A DNA stretch of 64,000 nt, taken from Candidatus Mediterraneibacter guildfordensis. Its GTDB lineage: Bacteria; Bacillota; Clostridia; Lachnospirales; Lachnospiraceae. Location: NCBI GenBank assembly GCA_019112735.1, contig DXIS01000014.1, positions 1 through 64,000 on the forward strand. Direction: 5' to 3'. The notes beneath the pieces were generated by a model, which did no database searches, was not told the origin of the DNA, and saw only the letters and a program-made list of their open reading frames with translations. Both the position numbers and the translations under genes were made by a program. Positions 29,123 to 36,919 of this stretch are shown here, in pieces (the stretch's first letter is position 1; every line of letters starts with the position of its first letter).

Positions 29123-30343
29123 CTACAGAAGTTTGCCCAGGTTTGAACCAAATGTTGTAATTCCCAGATATGCAGATGCGATCACCACGATGATGCCGAG
29201 GATCAGAAGCCATGTCGGATGCTTGTAATCTTCGCCCATGATGGATTTCTTCTTAGATGCGATAAGGCATACGCCCAGCGTGATCGGGAGGATCAGGCCG
29301 TTCACCGCACCTGCCAGAACCAGCAGGACAGCCGGCTGTTCAAAGACTGCCATCACAACAGTACTCAGGGCGATAAAGCCGACGATGACTGCATTCTCAT
29401 GCTTCTCAATGCTCTTGTGGAACGTCTTCAGGAATGACACGGAAGTATACGCACATCCCACGATTGATGTAAGCGCCGCACACAGGAGCACCAGACCGAA
29501 GAAGCGGTAGCCGATCTCACCCGCACCAATGAGGAATGCGTCCGCCGCCGGGTTGTCCGGATCCAGTGTATGCGCCGCAGAAGTCGCCGTCTCCACAACG
29601 ACGCCCAGCACGGCCAGGAACAGGAACACACGGACAATGGTCGCGATGCCGATTCCCATAACCGAACTCCGGTTGATCTCTTTTAAGTTCTCTTTCTTTG
29701 TGATGCCCGCATCAATAAGGCGGTGCGCACCGGAGAACGTAATGTATCCGCCTACCGTACCGCCGAGCAGGGTCAGGATCGCCGTTCCAAGATCATCCAT
29801 CGGAGCGGTCGGCATAACCGTCTCTTTCAGCGCAAGGCCTACCGGCGGCCGAACAATGATGATCACCACGAAGATCACGACGATCATGATGCCGCCCAGG
29901 ATCTTCGTCAGCGTATCCATGGCGCTCAGCGCGTTCTTCATCAGGAAGATCGCGATCGCAAGACCTCCGGCGATAAAGTATCCCGCCATCTCCGGGATGC
30001 CAAGCAGGGTATTGAATCCAAGAGCGCCTCCGCCCACATTTCCAATGTTAAATACCAGGCCTCCTGCAACGACGAGGAACGCCACTACGTAGCCAAGTCC
30101 GGGAAGGACCTTGTTCGCCACGTCCTGCCCTCTCATGCCGGATACACAGAGCACACGCCATACGTTGAGCTGCACGATCGCGGACAGGATGACCGAGATC
30201 AGGATAACAAATCCGAAACTCGCCTTCAGGCTACCTGTAAACTGCCCTGTCTGTGTGAGGAATCCCGGTCCGATCGCGGACGTCGCCATAAGGAAAGCGG
30301 CGCCGATCAGGACGCTGAGACTCTTTTTGTTGTTCTTTTCCAT
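29123..30343 (-). CDS. NRAMP-fold transporter of the YcsG type
   Basis: 406 residues and about eleven helices, related to Mn/Fe NRAMP transporters. True NRAMPs carry DPGN in helix 1 and MPH in helix 6. Here the helix 1 region reads SAIGPGFLTQTGQFTG and helix 6 reads GGYITFSGAHRLIDAG, so both metal-binding motifs are absent. Bacillus subtilis ycsG sits in the ycsF-kipI-kipA region, the same context as here. Uptake of 5-oxoproline or a related organic acid is therefore a reasonable guess. It is the first gene of the pxp operon. Confidence 0.85.
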   Translation of the reverse strand: MEKNNKKSLSVLIGAAFLMATSAIGPGFLTQTGQFTGSLKASFGFVILISVILSAIVQLNVWRVLCVSGMRGQDVANKVLPGLGYVVAFLVVAGGLVFNIGNVGGGALGFNTLLGIPEMAGYFIAGGLAIAIFLMKNALSAMDTLTKILGGIMIVVIFVVIIIVRPPVGLALKETVMPTAPMDDLGTAILTLLGGTVGGYITFSGAHRLIDAGITKKENLKEINRSSVMGIGIATIVRVFLFLAVLGVVVETATSAAHTLDPDNPAADAFLIGAGEIGYRFFGLVLLCAALTSIVGCAYTSVSFLKTFHKSIEKHENAVIVGFIALSTVVMAVFEQPAVLLVLAGAVNGLILPITLGVCLIASKKKSIMGEDYKHPTWLLILGIIVVIASAYLGITTFGSNLGKLL

Positions 30344-30380
30344 TTTAATCTCATCCTTTCATTGATAGTCTAATAGATAA

Positions 30381-30409
30381 ATTATACCGAAAGAATGAGA
30401 TTTGGGCAA
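30381..30409 (-). promoter_or_regulatory. Promoter of the pxp operon
   Basis: On the minus strand TTGCCC (30409-30404), exactly 17 bp, TATAAT (30386-30381), about 40 bp before the transporter start codon. Confidence 0.8.
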
Positions 30410-30440
30410 ACCTTTTTTTGCATCCGTTTACTCAACTGAC

Positions 30441-30530
30441 TATCTGTGCTTTTCCAGTCAGAGCCATTTTCAGACCACTTTCAGGAAACAATATGGGGTA
30501 ACGCCGTTACAGTACCGGAAGGATCCGGAC
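30441..30530 (+). pseudogene. Remnant of an AraC-family DNA-binding domain
   Basis: Thirty codons read YLCFSSQSHFQTTFRKQYGV and then TPLQYRKDP, which is the second helix-turn-helix of an AraC regulator. Nothing of the sensor or first helix-turn-helix is found upstream, where the pxp promoter begins. It is probably what remains of a regulator once encoded next to the pxp operon. Confidence 0.65.
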
Positions 30531-30545
30531 TGTCTGGAAAGGAAC

Positions 30546-30574
30546 TTGCCGCCCTCTAACAAATGTAGTAAGAT
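30546..30574 (+). promoter_or_regulatory. Promoter of the AAA/PD-(D/E)XK gene
   Basis: TTGCCG (30546-30551), 17-bp spacer, TAAGAT (30569-30574). The spacer and flanks closely resemble the promoter before mazG at 34499-34527. Confidence 0.65.
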
Positions 30575-30604
30575 AAATTCATGAACAGGAAGGAGGCGTT
30601 TGAT

Positions 30605-32269
30605 ATGGAATGGACCCCGCTTCCGATCGGAGTGGAAAATTACGAAGAAATCATTGAAAAGGGCTATTACTATGTCGATAAGACGCTGCTCATAAAGGAT
30701 CTGATCGATCTGCGCGGAAAAGTCAATCTCTTTACCCGGCCGAGACGGTTTGGCAAGGCGCTGAATATGAGCATGCTGCGCTACTTCTTTGAAAAATCTG
30801 ATGAAGACCGGTCGCATCTGTTTGCCGGAAAGAAAATCATGGCTGCCGGTGCAAAATATACAGAAGAGCAGGGACAGTACCCTGTGATCTCGCTGTCACT
30901 AAAATCCATGAAGCAGGCAGGCTATGAATCTGCATTCCACTGTCTAAAAGAAGAGATTGCGAGAGAGTTTAAAAAGCATCCTCAGATTATCCAAAATCTG
31001 AATTCCGAAGATGACCGCACAAAATATAAGCTTTTGATGAACCGCGATGCAGACGATGAAGAGTATCTCACCGCCTTAAAATTTCTTTCCGAATGTCTGT
31101 ATACATTTTACGGGCGCAGGACGGTCATCCTGATCGACGAATATGACGTACCACTGGAAAATGCATATTTCAGCGGTTTTTATGACCGCATGGTATCGCT
31201 GATCCGCCCCCTTTTTGAATCGGCGCTGAAGACAAACGACACACTGGAATTTGCCGTAATAACTGGATGTCTGCGCATCAGCAAGGAATCCATCTTTACG
31301 GGTTTAAATAACCTGAATGTCATCTCGATCATGGATACCAGCTATGCGGAACATTTCGGATTTACACAGAACGAAGTAGATCAGATGCTGAAACATTACG
31401 GACTGGAGCAGAACCAGGCTGCAGTCAGGACATGGTATGACGGATATCGGTTCGGTGAGACGGAAGTGTATAACCCATGGAGCGTCATCAGCTATGTAAA
31501 CTCCTGTTACAAGGATAAAAATGCACTGCTCCGGCCCTACTGGTCTAACACCAGTTCCAACAGCATCATCCGCACACTTGTGGAGCGCGCGGACCTCTCC
31601 GTAAAACAGGAAATCGAGGCTCTCATCGAAGGAAAGACCATCACCAAACCGATCCATGAAGACATCACCTATGACGACATGGACTCCACACAGGACAATC
31701 TGTGGAACTTCCTCTTCTTTACCGGCTATCTGAAGAAAATCAGCGAACAGCAGGACGGTGAGGATATTCTGGTGGAAATGGCGATCCCGAACAGCGAAGT
31801 GCGCTATATTTACAAAAATACAGTCCTGCGCTGGTTTGAGGAAAAGACAAAAGATAAAAATTTTTCTCTGCTATATGAAAGCATTCTGAACGGCGACCGG
31901 GAAAAGATGGCTGAAATCCTCTCTGAAAACCTCATGGAAACGATCAGCTTCTATGATTATCAGGAGAGTTACTACCGTGGCTTTCTCGCAGGAATGCTCA
32001 AAAACATCGGGAACTATATCGTCCTGTCGAACCGGGAATCGGGAAACGGACGTCCGGACATCCTGCTGAAGTACCCAAGCGTCAGGGGAAAGGCTGTCAT
32101 TCTTGAGATCAAAGTAGCGCATACTTATCAGGAACTGGAAAACAAGTGCGACGAGGCGCTCCGGCAGATCGAAGAACAGAAATACGAAGAACCGCTCCGG
32201 CAGGAAGGGTACTCGGATATTCTGAAATATGGTGTTGCATTTTACAGGAAAGAGTGCATGGTAAAATAG
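30605..32269 (+). CDS. AAA-ATPase-like protein with C-terminal PD-(D/E)XK nuclease domain
   Basis: 554 residues. The N-terminal AAA-ATPase-like domain (PF09820 type, about 1-230) has LFTRPRRFGKALNMSMLRYF; the family normally has GKT, so here the Walker A threonine is alanine (A52). Walker B is VILIDEYDVP near 175. The C-terminal nuclease-like domain (PF08011 type) shows GRPDILL (about 482) and AVILEIKVA (about 500), the D...ExK arrangement. These proteins are abundant in gut Clostridia and Bacteroidetes; their role is not established. I start at the ATG at 30605, with GGAGG 9 nt upstream, not the ATG at 30581, which lies upstream of that site. A convergent terminator follows. Confidence 0.88.
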   Translation: MEWTPLPIGVENYEEIIEKGYYYVDKTLLIKDLIDLRGKVNLFTRPRRFGKALNMSMLRYFFEKSDEDRSHLFAGKKIMAAGAKYTEEQGQYPVISLSLKSMKQAGYESAFHCLKEEIAREFKKHPQIIQNLNSEDDRTKYKLLMNRDADDEEYLTALKFLSECLYTFYGRRTVILIDEYDVPLENAYFSGFYDRMVSLIRPLFESALKTNDTLEFAVITGCLRISKESIFTGLNNLNVISIMDTSYAEHFGFTQNEVDQMLKHYGLEQNQAAVRTWYDGYRFGETEVYNPWSVISYVNSCYKDKNALLRPYWSNTSSNSIIRTLVERADLSVKQEIEALIEGKTITKPIHEDITYDDMDSTQDNLWNFLFFTGYLKKISEQQDGEDILVEMAIPNSEVRYIYKNTVLRWFEEKTKDKNFSLLYESILNGDREKMAEILSENLMETISFYDYQESYYRGFLAGMLKNIGNYIVLSNRESGNGRPDILLKYPSVRGKAVILEIKVAHTYQELENKCDEALRQIEEQKYEEPLRQEGYSDILKYGVAFYRKECMVK

Positions 32270-32283
32270 AGCGCATAAAAAAA

Positions 32284-32322
32284 GCAGAGCGCGGGATGAT
32301 CTTCACCTCTGCGCTCTTTTTC
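32284..32322. terminator. Terminator between convergent AAA and LacI-remnant genes
   Basis: AGAGCGC (32286-32292) / GCGCTCT (32311-32317) stem followed by TTTTTC on the plus strand and by GCTTTTTTT on the minus strand. Confidence 0.75.
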
Positions 32323-33026
32323 TACGCCGTTGTCTCTCTCCTTATCAATATCGGCGGGATCACCTTATGCACCGGCTCCATCGGCTGCGGCCGCCTCTTC
32401 TTCCGCTCTTCCATCTGGGCGGACAGGATCTCCATCGCCTCATTCGCGATCACTGAGATCTGCTGTCCCACCGTGCTGGTCGGAATAACCGCCTCCCGGG
32501 AGATCGACGAATCGTCAAAACCGATGATCTGCCACGTGTCCGGCAGTTCCCCGTATTTCCGGAGGAGGACATTCAGTAAAACATTGGCATGGGTATCGTT
32601 CGGCATAAAGATCCCTTTCTTCTGATCCGGATACCGCTTCTCCAGATCTCTGACCAGTTTCACAATGCCGCTCTTATTCTCCTCAAATGTATTCCCCATA
32701 TCCGCATAAATGATTTCATAGGTCAGGGCATTTTCCCGGCAGACGTCCTCGAACCCCCGGGTACGTCCGGACGCCGGCACTTCATCCGGCAGCTTCGCAT
32801 TCATGTGGATCAGGATATCGCAGCCGCTTTTCTTCAACAGGCTCGCAGCCTGCACGCCGCCCATGTAGTTGTCCGTATTGACACTGGAGATGTACTTGTC
32901 CTCACGCTCGATCCCAACCACCGGCACGCCGTATGCCGCCAGTTCTTCTGAAGGGATCGTGGGGCTTAAGATGATCATGCCTTCAATGTTGTAGGCCATC
33001 AGTTCTTCGATGTATTTCCGCTCCAC
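32322..33026 (-). pseudogene. LacI-family regulator lacking its DNA-binding N-terminus
   Basis: 234 residues cover the effector domain only: KYIEELMAYNIEGMIILSP, GVPVVGIERED, VNTDNYMGGVQAASLL, GFDDSSISREAVIPTSTVGQ. Full LacI regulators have about 330-340 residues and start with a helix-turn-helix. Here the frame begins at a GTG inside the protein. Upstream the same frame reads RNNSKKDVERKYIEEL, still LacI-like for some ten residues, then loses similarity and runs into the promoter of the divergent GH32 gene. About 100 residues are missing. Without a DNA-binding domain it cannot repress, so the sucrose gene next door may be constitutive. Confidence 0.75.
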
Positions 33027-33042
33027 ATCTTTTTTTGAATTA

Positions 33043-33076
33043 TTTCTTTGACAAAGAAACCGGTGTAAATTACACT
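33043..33076 (+). promoter_or_regulatory. Promoter of the GH32 gene with overlapping operator palindromes
   Basis: TTGACA (33048-33053), 17-bp spacer, TACACT (33071-33076). The palindrome GTGTAAATTACAC (33063-33075) overlaps the -10 box, and a second palindrome TTTCTTTG-A-CAAAGAAA (33043-33059) overlaps the -35 box. One or both are the expected binding sites of a LacI-type repressor; the adjacent repressor gene is truncated. Confidence 0.65.
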
Positions 33077-33145
33077 GAAATGTAAGCAGAATATCCTGTC
33101 AGGATACCCCTGTAAACAGAGACAGATTATGATCATGGAGGCAGT

Positions 33146-34480
33146 ATGAAAACACAGTCATTACATTTAAAAGCGCCGGACAACTGGATCAATGACCCGA
33201 ACGGCTTCATATACTACAACGGATACTACCACCTTTTCTATCAATATTTCCCCTATGGTCCCCGCTGGGGGACCATGCACTGGGGACATGCCGTAAGCCG
33301 GGACCTGGTCACATGGGAGCATAAGGGCCTTGCCCTCTACCCCACCACCCGGGCGGATCAGAACGGCTGCTTCTCCGGAAGCGCCATCGAGGAAGGCGGG
33401 AAGCTTTATCTCGTCTATACCGGCGTCCGCTATGAGGTCGTCAATCCCGAAGATCCGCACACCTGCCTGGACGAACAGTTTGAATCCGCGCAGCTCTTGA
33501 TCTGCTCGGAGGACGGATATCATTTTGACAACGAACACGGCAAAGAAGTGATCATCCCGCCGGTCACCGATCCGTCCGTCGGCGACCGCACCCACACCCG
33601 CGACCCGAAGATCTGGCGCGGCAGAGACGCCTGGTACCTGATCCTCGGCAGCACCATGGGTGAAAAATACGGGGAAGTCCTCTTCTACCGGAGCGAAGAC
33701 CTTCACACCTGGACTTACATCAATAAAGCGTTCAAAGGACCGGAATACGGCTGGATGTGGGAATGTCCGGACTACTTTGAGACAGCGGGCGGCGGCGTGC
33801 TTCTCCTCTCCGCCATGGGGCTTTTAAACAACGGAGAAAAAGAGCGGAACCAGTCCATCTGCTTCCCCGTCGCATTTGATGAAGCCACCTGCAGCATCCA
33901 GATTCCGGATGATTATCAGTATCTGGATTACGGGCTTGACCTGTACGCCCCGCAGACCACACTGGACGCGGAAGGCCGGCGGATCATGACCGCCTGGGTC
34001 CGGATGCCGAAAGTCGCAGACGGCGGCTGGATCGGCATGTTCTGTTCGCCGCGCGTCGTTGAAGTGCAGGACGGGCACATCTTCTTCCGCATGCATCCGA
34101 ATATCCGGAAGGCTTATTCGCAGGCCATTCAGAATCCCGCTGAAACCCGGAGCGGCTATCTGGCATCCTTTGATCTGACAGACGGCGGGGAAATAAATAT
34201 CGGCGGATACCTCATCACCCGGAAGGGAAACCGCATCGTTACCGACCGCACGGCCGTATATCCCTCTTTTGAGGGGGCGCATCTTATCTCGGAGACGCCG
34301 GATACAGACTATAATAATCCGGACGGCACCTGCCATCTGGATGTAATCGTTGACAGCAACCTTATCGAAGTGTATGTCAATGACGGCGAATATGTGATCA
34401 GCAGCGCCGTGTACGGGCTGACCCGGGAAATCAGGTGCAGCGGCTGCAAAGAGAGCCGGGTGTACGCGGCAGAAAGATAA
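33146..34480 (+). CDS. GH32 beta-fructofuranosidase / sucrose-6-phosphate hydrolase-like
   Basis: 444 residues, cytoplasmic (no signal peptide). The nucleophile is D17 in WINDPNG, the transition-state stabiliser D153 in TRDPKIW and the acid/base E206 in WECPDYF. The five-bladed propeller is followed by a short beta-sandwich (about 330-444). It releases fructose from sucrose, sucrose-6-phosphate or small fructans. No PTS or sugar ABC gene is adjacent, so the substrate form is open. GGAGG precedes the ATG. Confidence 0.93.
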   Translation: MKTQSLHLKAPDNWINDPNGFIYYNGYYHLFYQYFPYGPRWGTMHWGHAVSRDLVTWEHKGLALYPTTRADQNGCFSGSAIEEGGKLYLVYTGVRYEVVNPEDPHTCLDEQFESAQLLICSEDGYHFDNEHGKEVIIPPVTDPSVGDRTHTRDPKIWRGRDAWYLILGSTMGEKYGEVLFYRSEDLHTWTYINKAFKGPEYGWMWECPDYFETAGGGVLLLSAMGLLNNGEKERNQSICFPVAFDEATCSIQIPDDYQYLDYGLDLYAPQTTLDAEGRRIMTAWVRMPKVADGGWIGMFCSPRVVEVQDGHIFFRMHPNIRKAYSQAIQNPAETRSGYLASFDLTDGGEINIGGYLITRKGNRIVTDRTAVYPSFEGAHLISETPDTDYNNPDGTCHLDVIVDSNLIEVYVNDGEYVISSAVYGLTREIRCSGCKESRVYAAER

Positions 34481-34498
34481 ATTTCAGATATATAATTC

Positions 34499-34527
34499 TT
34501 GCCTCTCTTCCCCAAACGTAGTAAGAT
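34499..34527 (+). promoter_or_regulatory. Promoter of mazG
   Basis: TTGCCT (34499-34504), 17-bp spacer, TAAGAT (34522-34527). It shares GTAGTAAGATRAAT with the promoter at 30546-30574. Confidence 0.65.
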
Positions 34528-34555
34528 GAATCTACATTGGAAGGGAGGCATTTTC

Positions 34556-35029
34556 ATGACGAAATTTGAGGAATTTGAACAGGTGATCGCACGTCTTCGC
34601 GCCCCCGACGGCTGCCCGTGGGACCGCGCCCAGACCCATGCCTCCCTGAAACGCACCTGCATCGAGGAAGCCGCGGAAGTCATCTGCGGGATCAATATCC
34701 TTGAACGGACCGGCGATCCTGACAACCTGAAGGAAGAGCTTGGAGACCTGCTCATGCAGGTGGTCATGCACGCCCGCATCGCAGAGGAAGAAGGTCTGTT
34801 CACCATGGACGATGTGATCCAGTCCATCACGGACAAAATGATCCGCCGCCACCCGCATGTCTTCAGCAGTTCGGACGGTCCTGAGGATGACGGTTCCCAG
34901 GCGAGCTGGGATGAGATCAAAAAACAGGAAAAAGCAGGGAAAGAATGGACGGAAGAATATCTTCCGGAAGCGTTTGACGAATCGATCGAACTGATCAATG
35001 CTGCAAAGAAAAGAAAGGGAATCGGATAA
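34556..35029 (+). CDS. mazG: MazG nucleoside triphosphate pyrophosphohydrolase, single domain
   Basis: 157 residues that hydrolyse NTPs or dNTPs to monophosphates. LRAPDGCPWDRAQTHASLKR and the metal-binding EEAAEVICGI ... EELGDLLMQVVMHA motifs (ExxE, ExxD) are intact, followed by KMIRRHPHVF. E. coli MazG has two such domains; this is the shorter form common in Firmicutes. The ATG at 34556 has GGGAGG 9 nt upstream. The last codons form the 5' arm of the terminator. Confidence 0.93.
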   Translation: MTKFEEFEQVIARLRAPDGCPWDRAQTHASLKRTCIEEAAEVICGINILERTGDPDNLKEELGDLLMQVVMHARIAEEEGLFTMDDVIQSITDKMIRRHPHVFSSSDGPEDDGSQASWDEIKKQEKAGKEWTEEYLPEAFDESIELINAAKKRKGIG

Positions 35030-35047
35030 ACACGATTCCCTTTCTTT
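35014..35047. terminator. Bidirectional terminator between mazG and dnaK
   Basis: Perfect 11-bp stem AAAGGGAATCG / CGATTCCCTTT with an 8-nt loop. T-rich tracts follow on both strands. The 5' arm lies inside the mazG coding sequence. Confidence 0.85.
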
Positions 35048-35058
35048 ATATTCTCATT

Positions 35059-36819
35059 TCACTGCTGAACTTCTGCGCCGAGTTCTGCATCTACGGTCTG
35101 CATGGCTGAGCGCACGCCGGCCATATCCTCTTCCGCCACTTTGTCCACCCGGATCTTCGACAATGCTTTTTCCAGGACGCTTACGTCCTTCTTCAGCTGT
35201 TTCTTCCGCGCCTTGTCCATGATCTTGTCCTGTTCTTTCAGAACGCGGCGGGCCTGGACTGCGGTCTTCTGTGCATCCCCGATCAGTTCCAGTGCGTCAC
35301 GCCTCAGCTGATCCTGTCCCGCGTACTCCCGGGCGTCCTGCATTGCCTGCTCGATCTCCGCATCCGACATCCGGTCGCCCGCGGTGATCGTAATGGACTG
35401 GGCTTTTCCCGTATCCAGGTCTTTTGCGGATACTTTTAAGATCCCATTTACATCGATGTCAAATGTCACTTCGATCTGCGGCACGCCGGCCATGGCTTTC
35501 CGGATCCCTTTCAGCCGGAATTTCCCGATCGTTTTATTATCCTTTGCCATCGGCCGTTCTCCCTGGAGCACATGGATGTCCACGCTGCTCTGATAGGGAA
35601 CGGCGGTCGTAAAGATCTTGGAATACCGGGTCGGTATCGTAGAATTCCGTTTGATCAGGCATGTGGATACACCGCCCAGCGTCTCGATGGAAAGGCTAAG
35701 AGGCGTCACATCCATAAGCAGCAGACTCTGTCCGGTCCCGGCTGCCGCCAGTGCGTTTCCCTCCAGCGCGCTCCCAAGGATCGCCGCGCCTTTTGCCACA
35801 CATTCATCCGGATTGATGTTTCTTGACGGCTCCTTTCCGGTCAGCCGCCGCACCATATCCTGTACGGCCGGGATCCTTGTGGACCCTCCGACCAGCAGCA
35901 CCCGTCCCAGGTCGGACGGCTGAAGTCCCGCGTCATTCAATGCATTTTGCACCGGCTCCTGCGTCCGTTCGATCAGATCCTGTATCAGTTCGTTGAACAC
36001 GGCGCGGGTCAGCGTCAGCTCCAGATGCACCGGCTCGCCCTTGATCTGGGTCAGATAGGGCAGGTTGATATTTGAGGTCGAGGAAGTCGAAAGCTCTTTC
36101 TTCGTCTGCTCGGCCGCCTCCCGGATCCGCTGCATGGCGGAGAAATCTTTGCTCAGATCGGTGCGGTACTTTGCCTTGAAATTCCGGAGGATCCACTCCG
36201 CGATCCGCTCGTCGAAATCATCGCCGCCCAGATGGTTGTCACCGGATGTGGACAGGACGTCGATCACGCCCTCCCCGATCTCTATGATGGATACATCGAA
36301 TGTTCCGCCGCCCAGGTCGTATACCATGACCTTCTGCGGCTCGCCGTGATCCAGCCCGTAGGACATGGCCGCGCTGGTCGGCTCATTGATGATCCGCTTT
36401 ACCGTAAGCCCCGCGATCCGTCCGGCGTCTTTCGTCGCCTGCCGCTGGATGTCATTAAAATACGCCGGCACCGTGATGACCGCGTCGGTCACCGGCTCGC
36501 CGAGGAATTCTTCCGCATCCTTCTTTAACTGCGTCAGGATCATGGCGCTGATCATCTGTGCATTGTAGCTTTTCCCGTCTATACTGACCGACCAGTCCGT
36601 TCCCATATGGCGCTTGACCGAGCTGACCGTCCGGTCCGGATTGGTCACGGCCTGGCGTTTTGCCGCCGCTCCCACCAGCCGCTCACCCTTCTTCGTAAAT
36701 GCCGCCACGCTGGGCGTCGTCTGGCCGCCCGTACTGCACGGAATGATCACCGGCACGTTATTCTCTACAACAGAAACACAACTGTTTGTTGTTCCCAGGT
36801 CGATTCCTATTGTCTTCAT
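35059..36819 (-). CDS. DnaK/Hsp70 chaperone, stand-alone paralogue
   Basis: 586 residues. The ATPase domain is complete: [50 protein letters not shown] and [19 protein letters not shown]. The substrate-binding domain follows ([14 protein letters not shown]), then a short helical lid. It is shorter than typical DnaK (about 610-640) and lies without grpE, dnaJ or hrcA, so it is probably a second Hsp70 instead of the housekeeping copy. AAGGAG lies 11 nt before the ATG, and an AU-rich hairpin lies just upstream of that site. No CIRCE element is seen. Confidence 0.92.
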   Translation of the reverse strand: MKTIGIDLGTTNSCVSVVENNVPVIIPCSTGGQTTPSVAAFTKKGERLVGAAAKRQAVTNPDRTVSSVKRHMGTDWSVSIDGKSYNAQMISAMILTQLKKDAEEFLGEPVTDAVITVPAYFNDIQRQATKDAGRIAGLTVKRIINEPTSAAMSYGLDHGEPQKVMVYDLGGGTFDVSIIEIGEGVIDVLSTSGDNHLGGDDFDERIAEWILRNFKAKYRTDLSKDFSAMQRIREAAEQTKKELSTSSTSNINLPYLTQIKGEPVHLELTLTRAVFNELIQDLIERTQEPVQNALNDAGLQPSDLGRVLLVGGSTRIPAVQDMVRRLTGKEPSRNINPDECVAKGAAILGSALEGNALAAAGTGQSLLLMDVTPLSLSIETLGGVSTCLIKRNSTIPTRYSKIFTTAVPYQSSVDIHVLQGERPMAKDNKTIGKFRLKGIRKAMAGVPQIEVTFDIDVNGILKVSAKDLDTGKAQSITITAGDRMSDAEIEQAMQDAREYAGQDQLRRDALELIGDAQKTAVQARRVLKEQDKIMDKARKKQLKKDVSVLEKALSKIRVDKVAEEDMAGVRSAMQTVDAELGAEVQQ

Positions 36820-36837
36820 CCCTGTCCGATCTCCTTG

Positions 36838-36870
36838 ATTATTATTTTCTGTCCATTAGAAAATAATAAT
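36838..36870 (-). promoter_or_regulatory. Perfect AU-rich inverted repeat in the dnaK leader
   Basis: ATTATTATTTTCT / AGAAAATAATAAT, 13 bp per arm with a 7-nt spacer, ends one base before the AAGGAG ribosome site of dnaK. It could be an operator, an mRNA-stabilising stem or a heat-sensitive leader. It does not resemble CIRCE. Confidence 0.6.
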
Positions 36871-36872
36871 AT

Positions 36873-36902
36873 GCGCAGGCGGCTCCTGCAAGCATCCTGC
36901 GC
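36873..36902 (-). terminator. Terminator-like hairpin after glgB
   Basis: GCGCAGG / CCTGCGC stem with a 16-nt loop, 17 bp after the glgB stop; the following minus-strand sequence ATATTATTATTTTCT is T-rich but not a clean U run. Confidence 0.6.
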
Positions 36903-36919
36903 GGAATTTTATAAGAATT

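Noticed and set aside
36838-36870. CIRCE element upstream of dnaK
   Set aside because: The inverted repeat does not contain TTAGCACTC or GAGTGCTAA.
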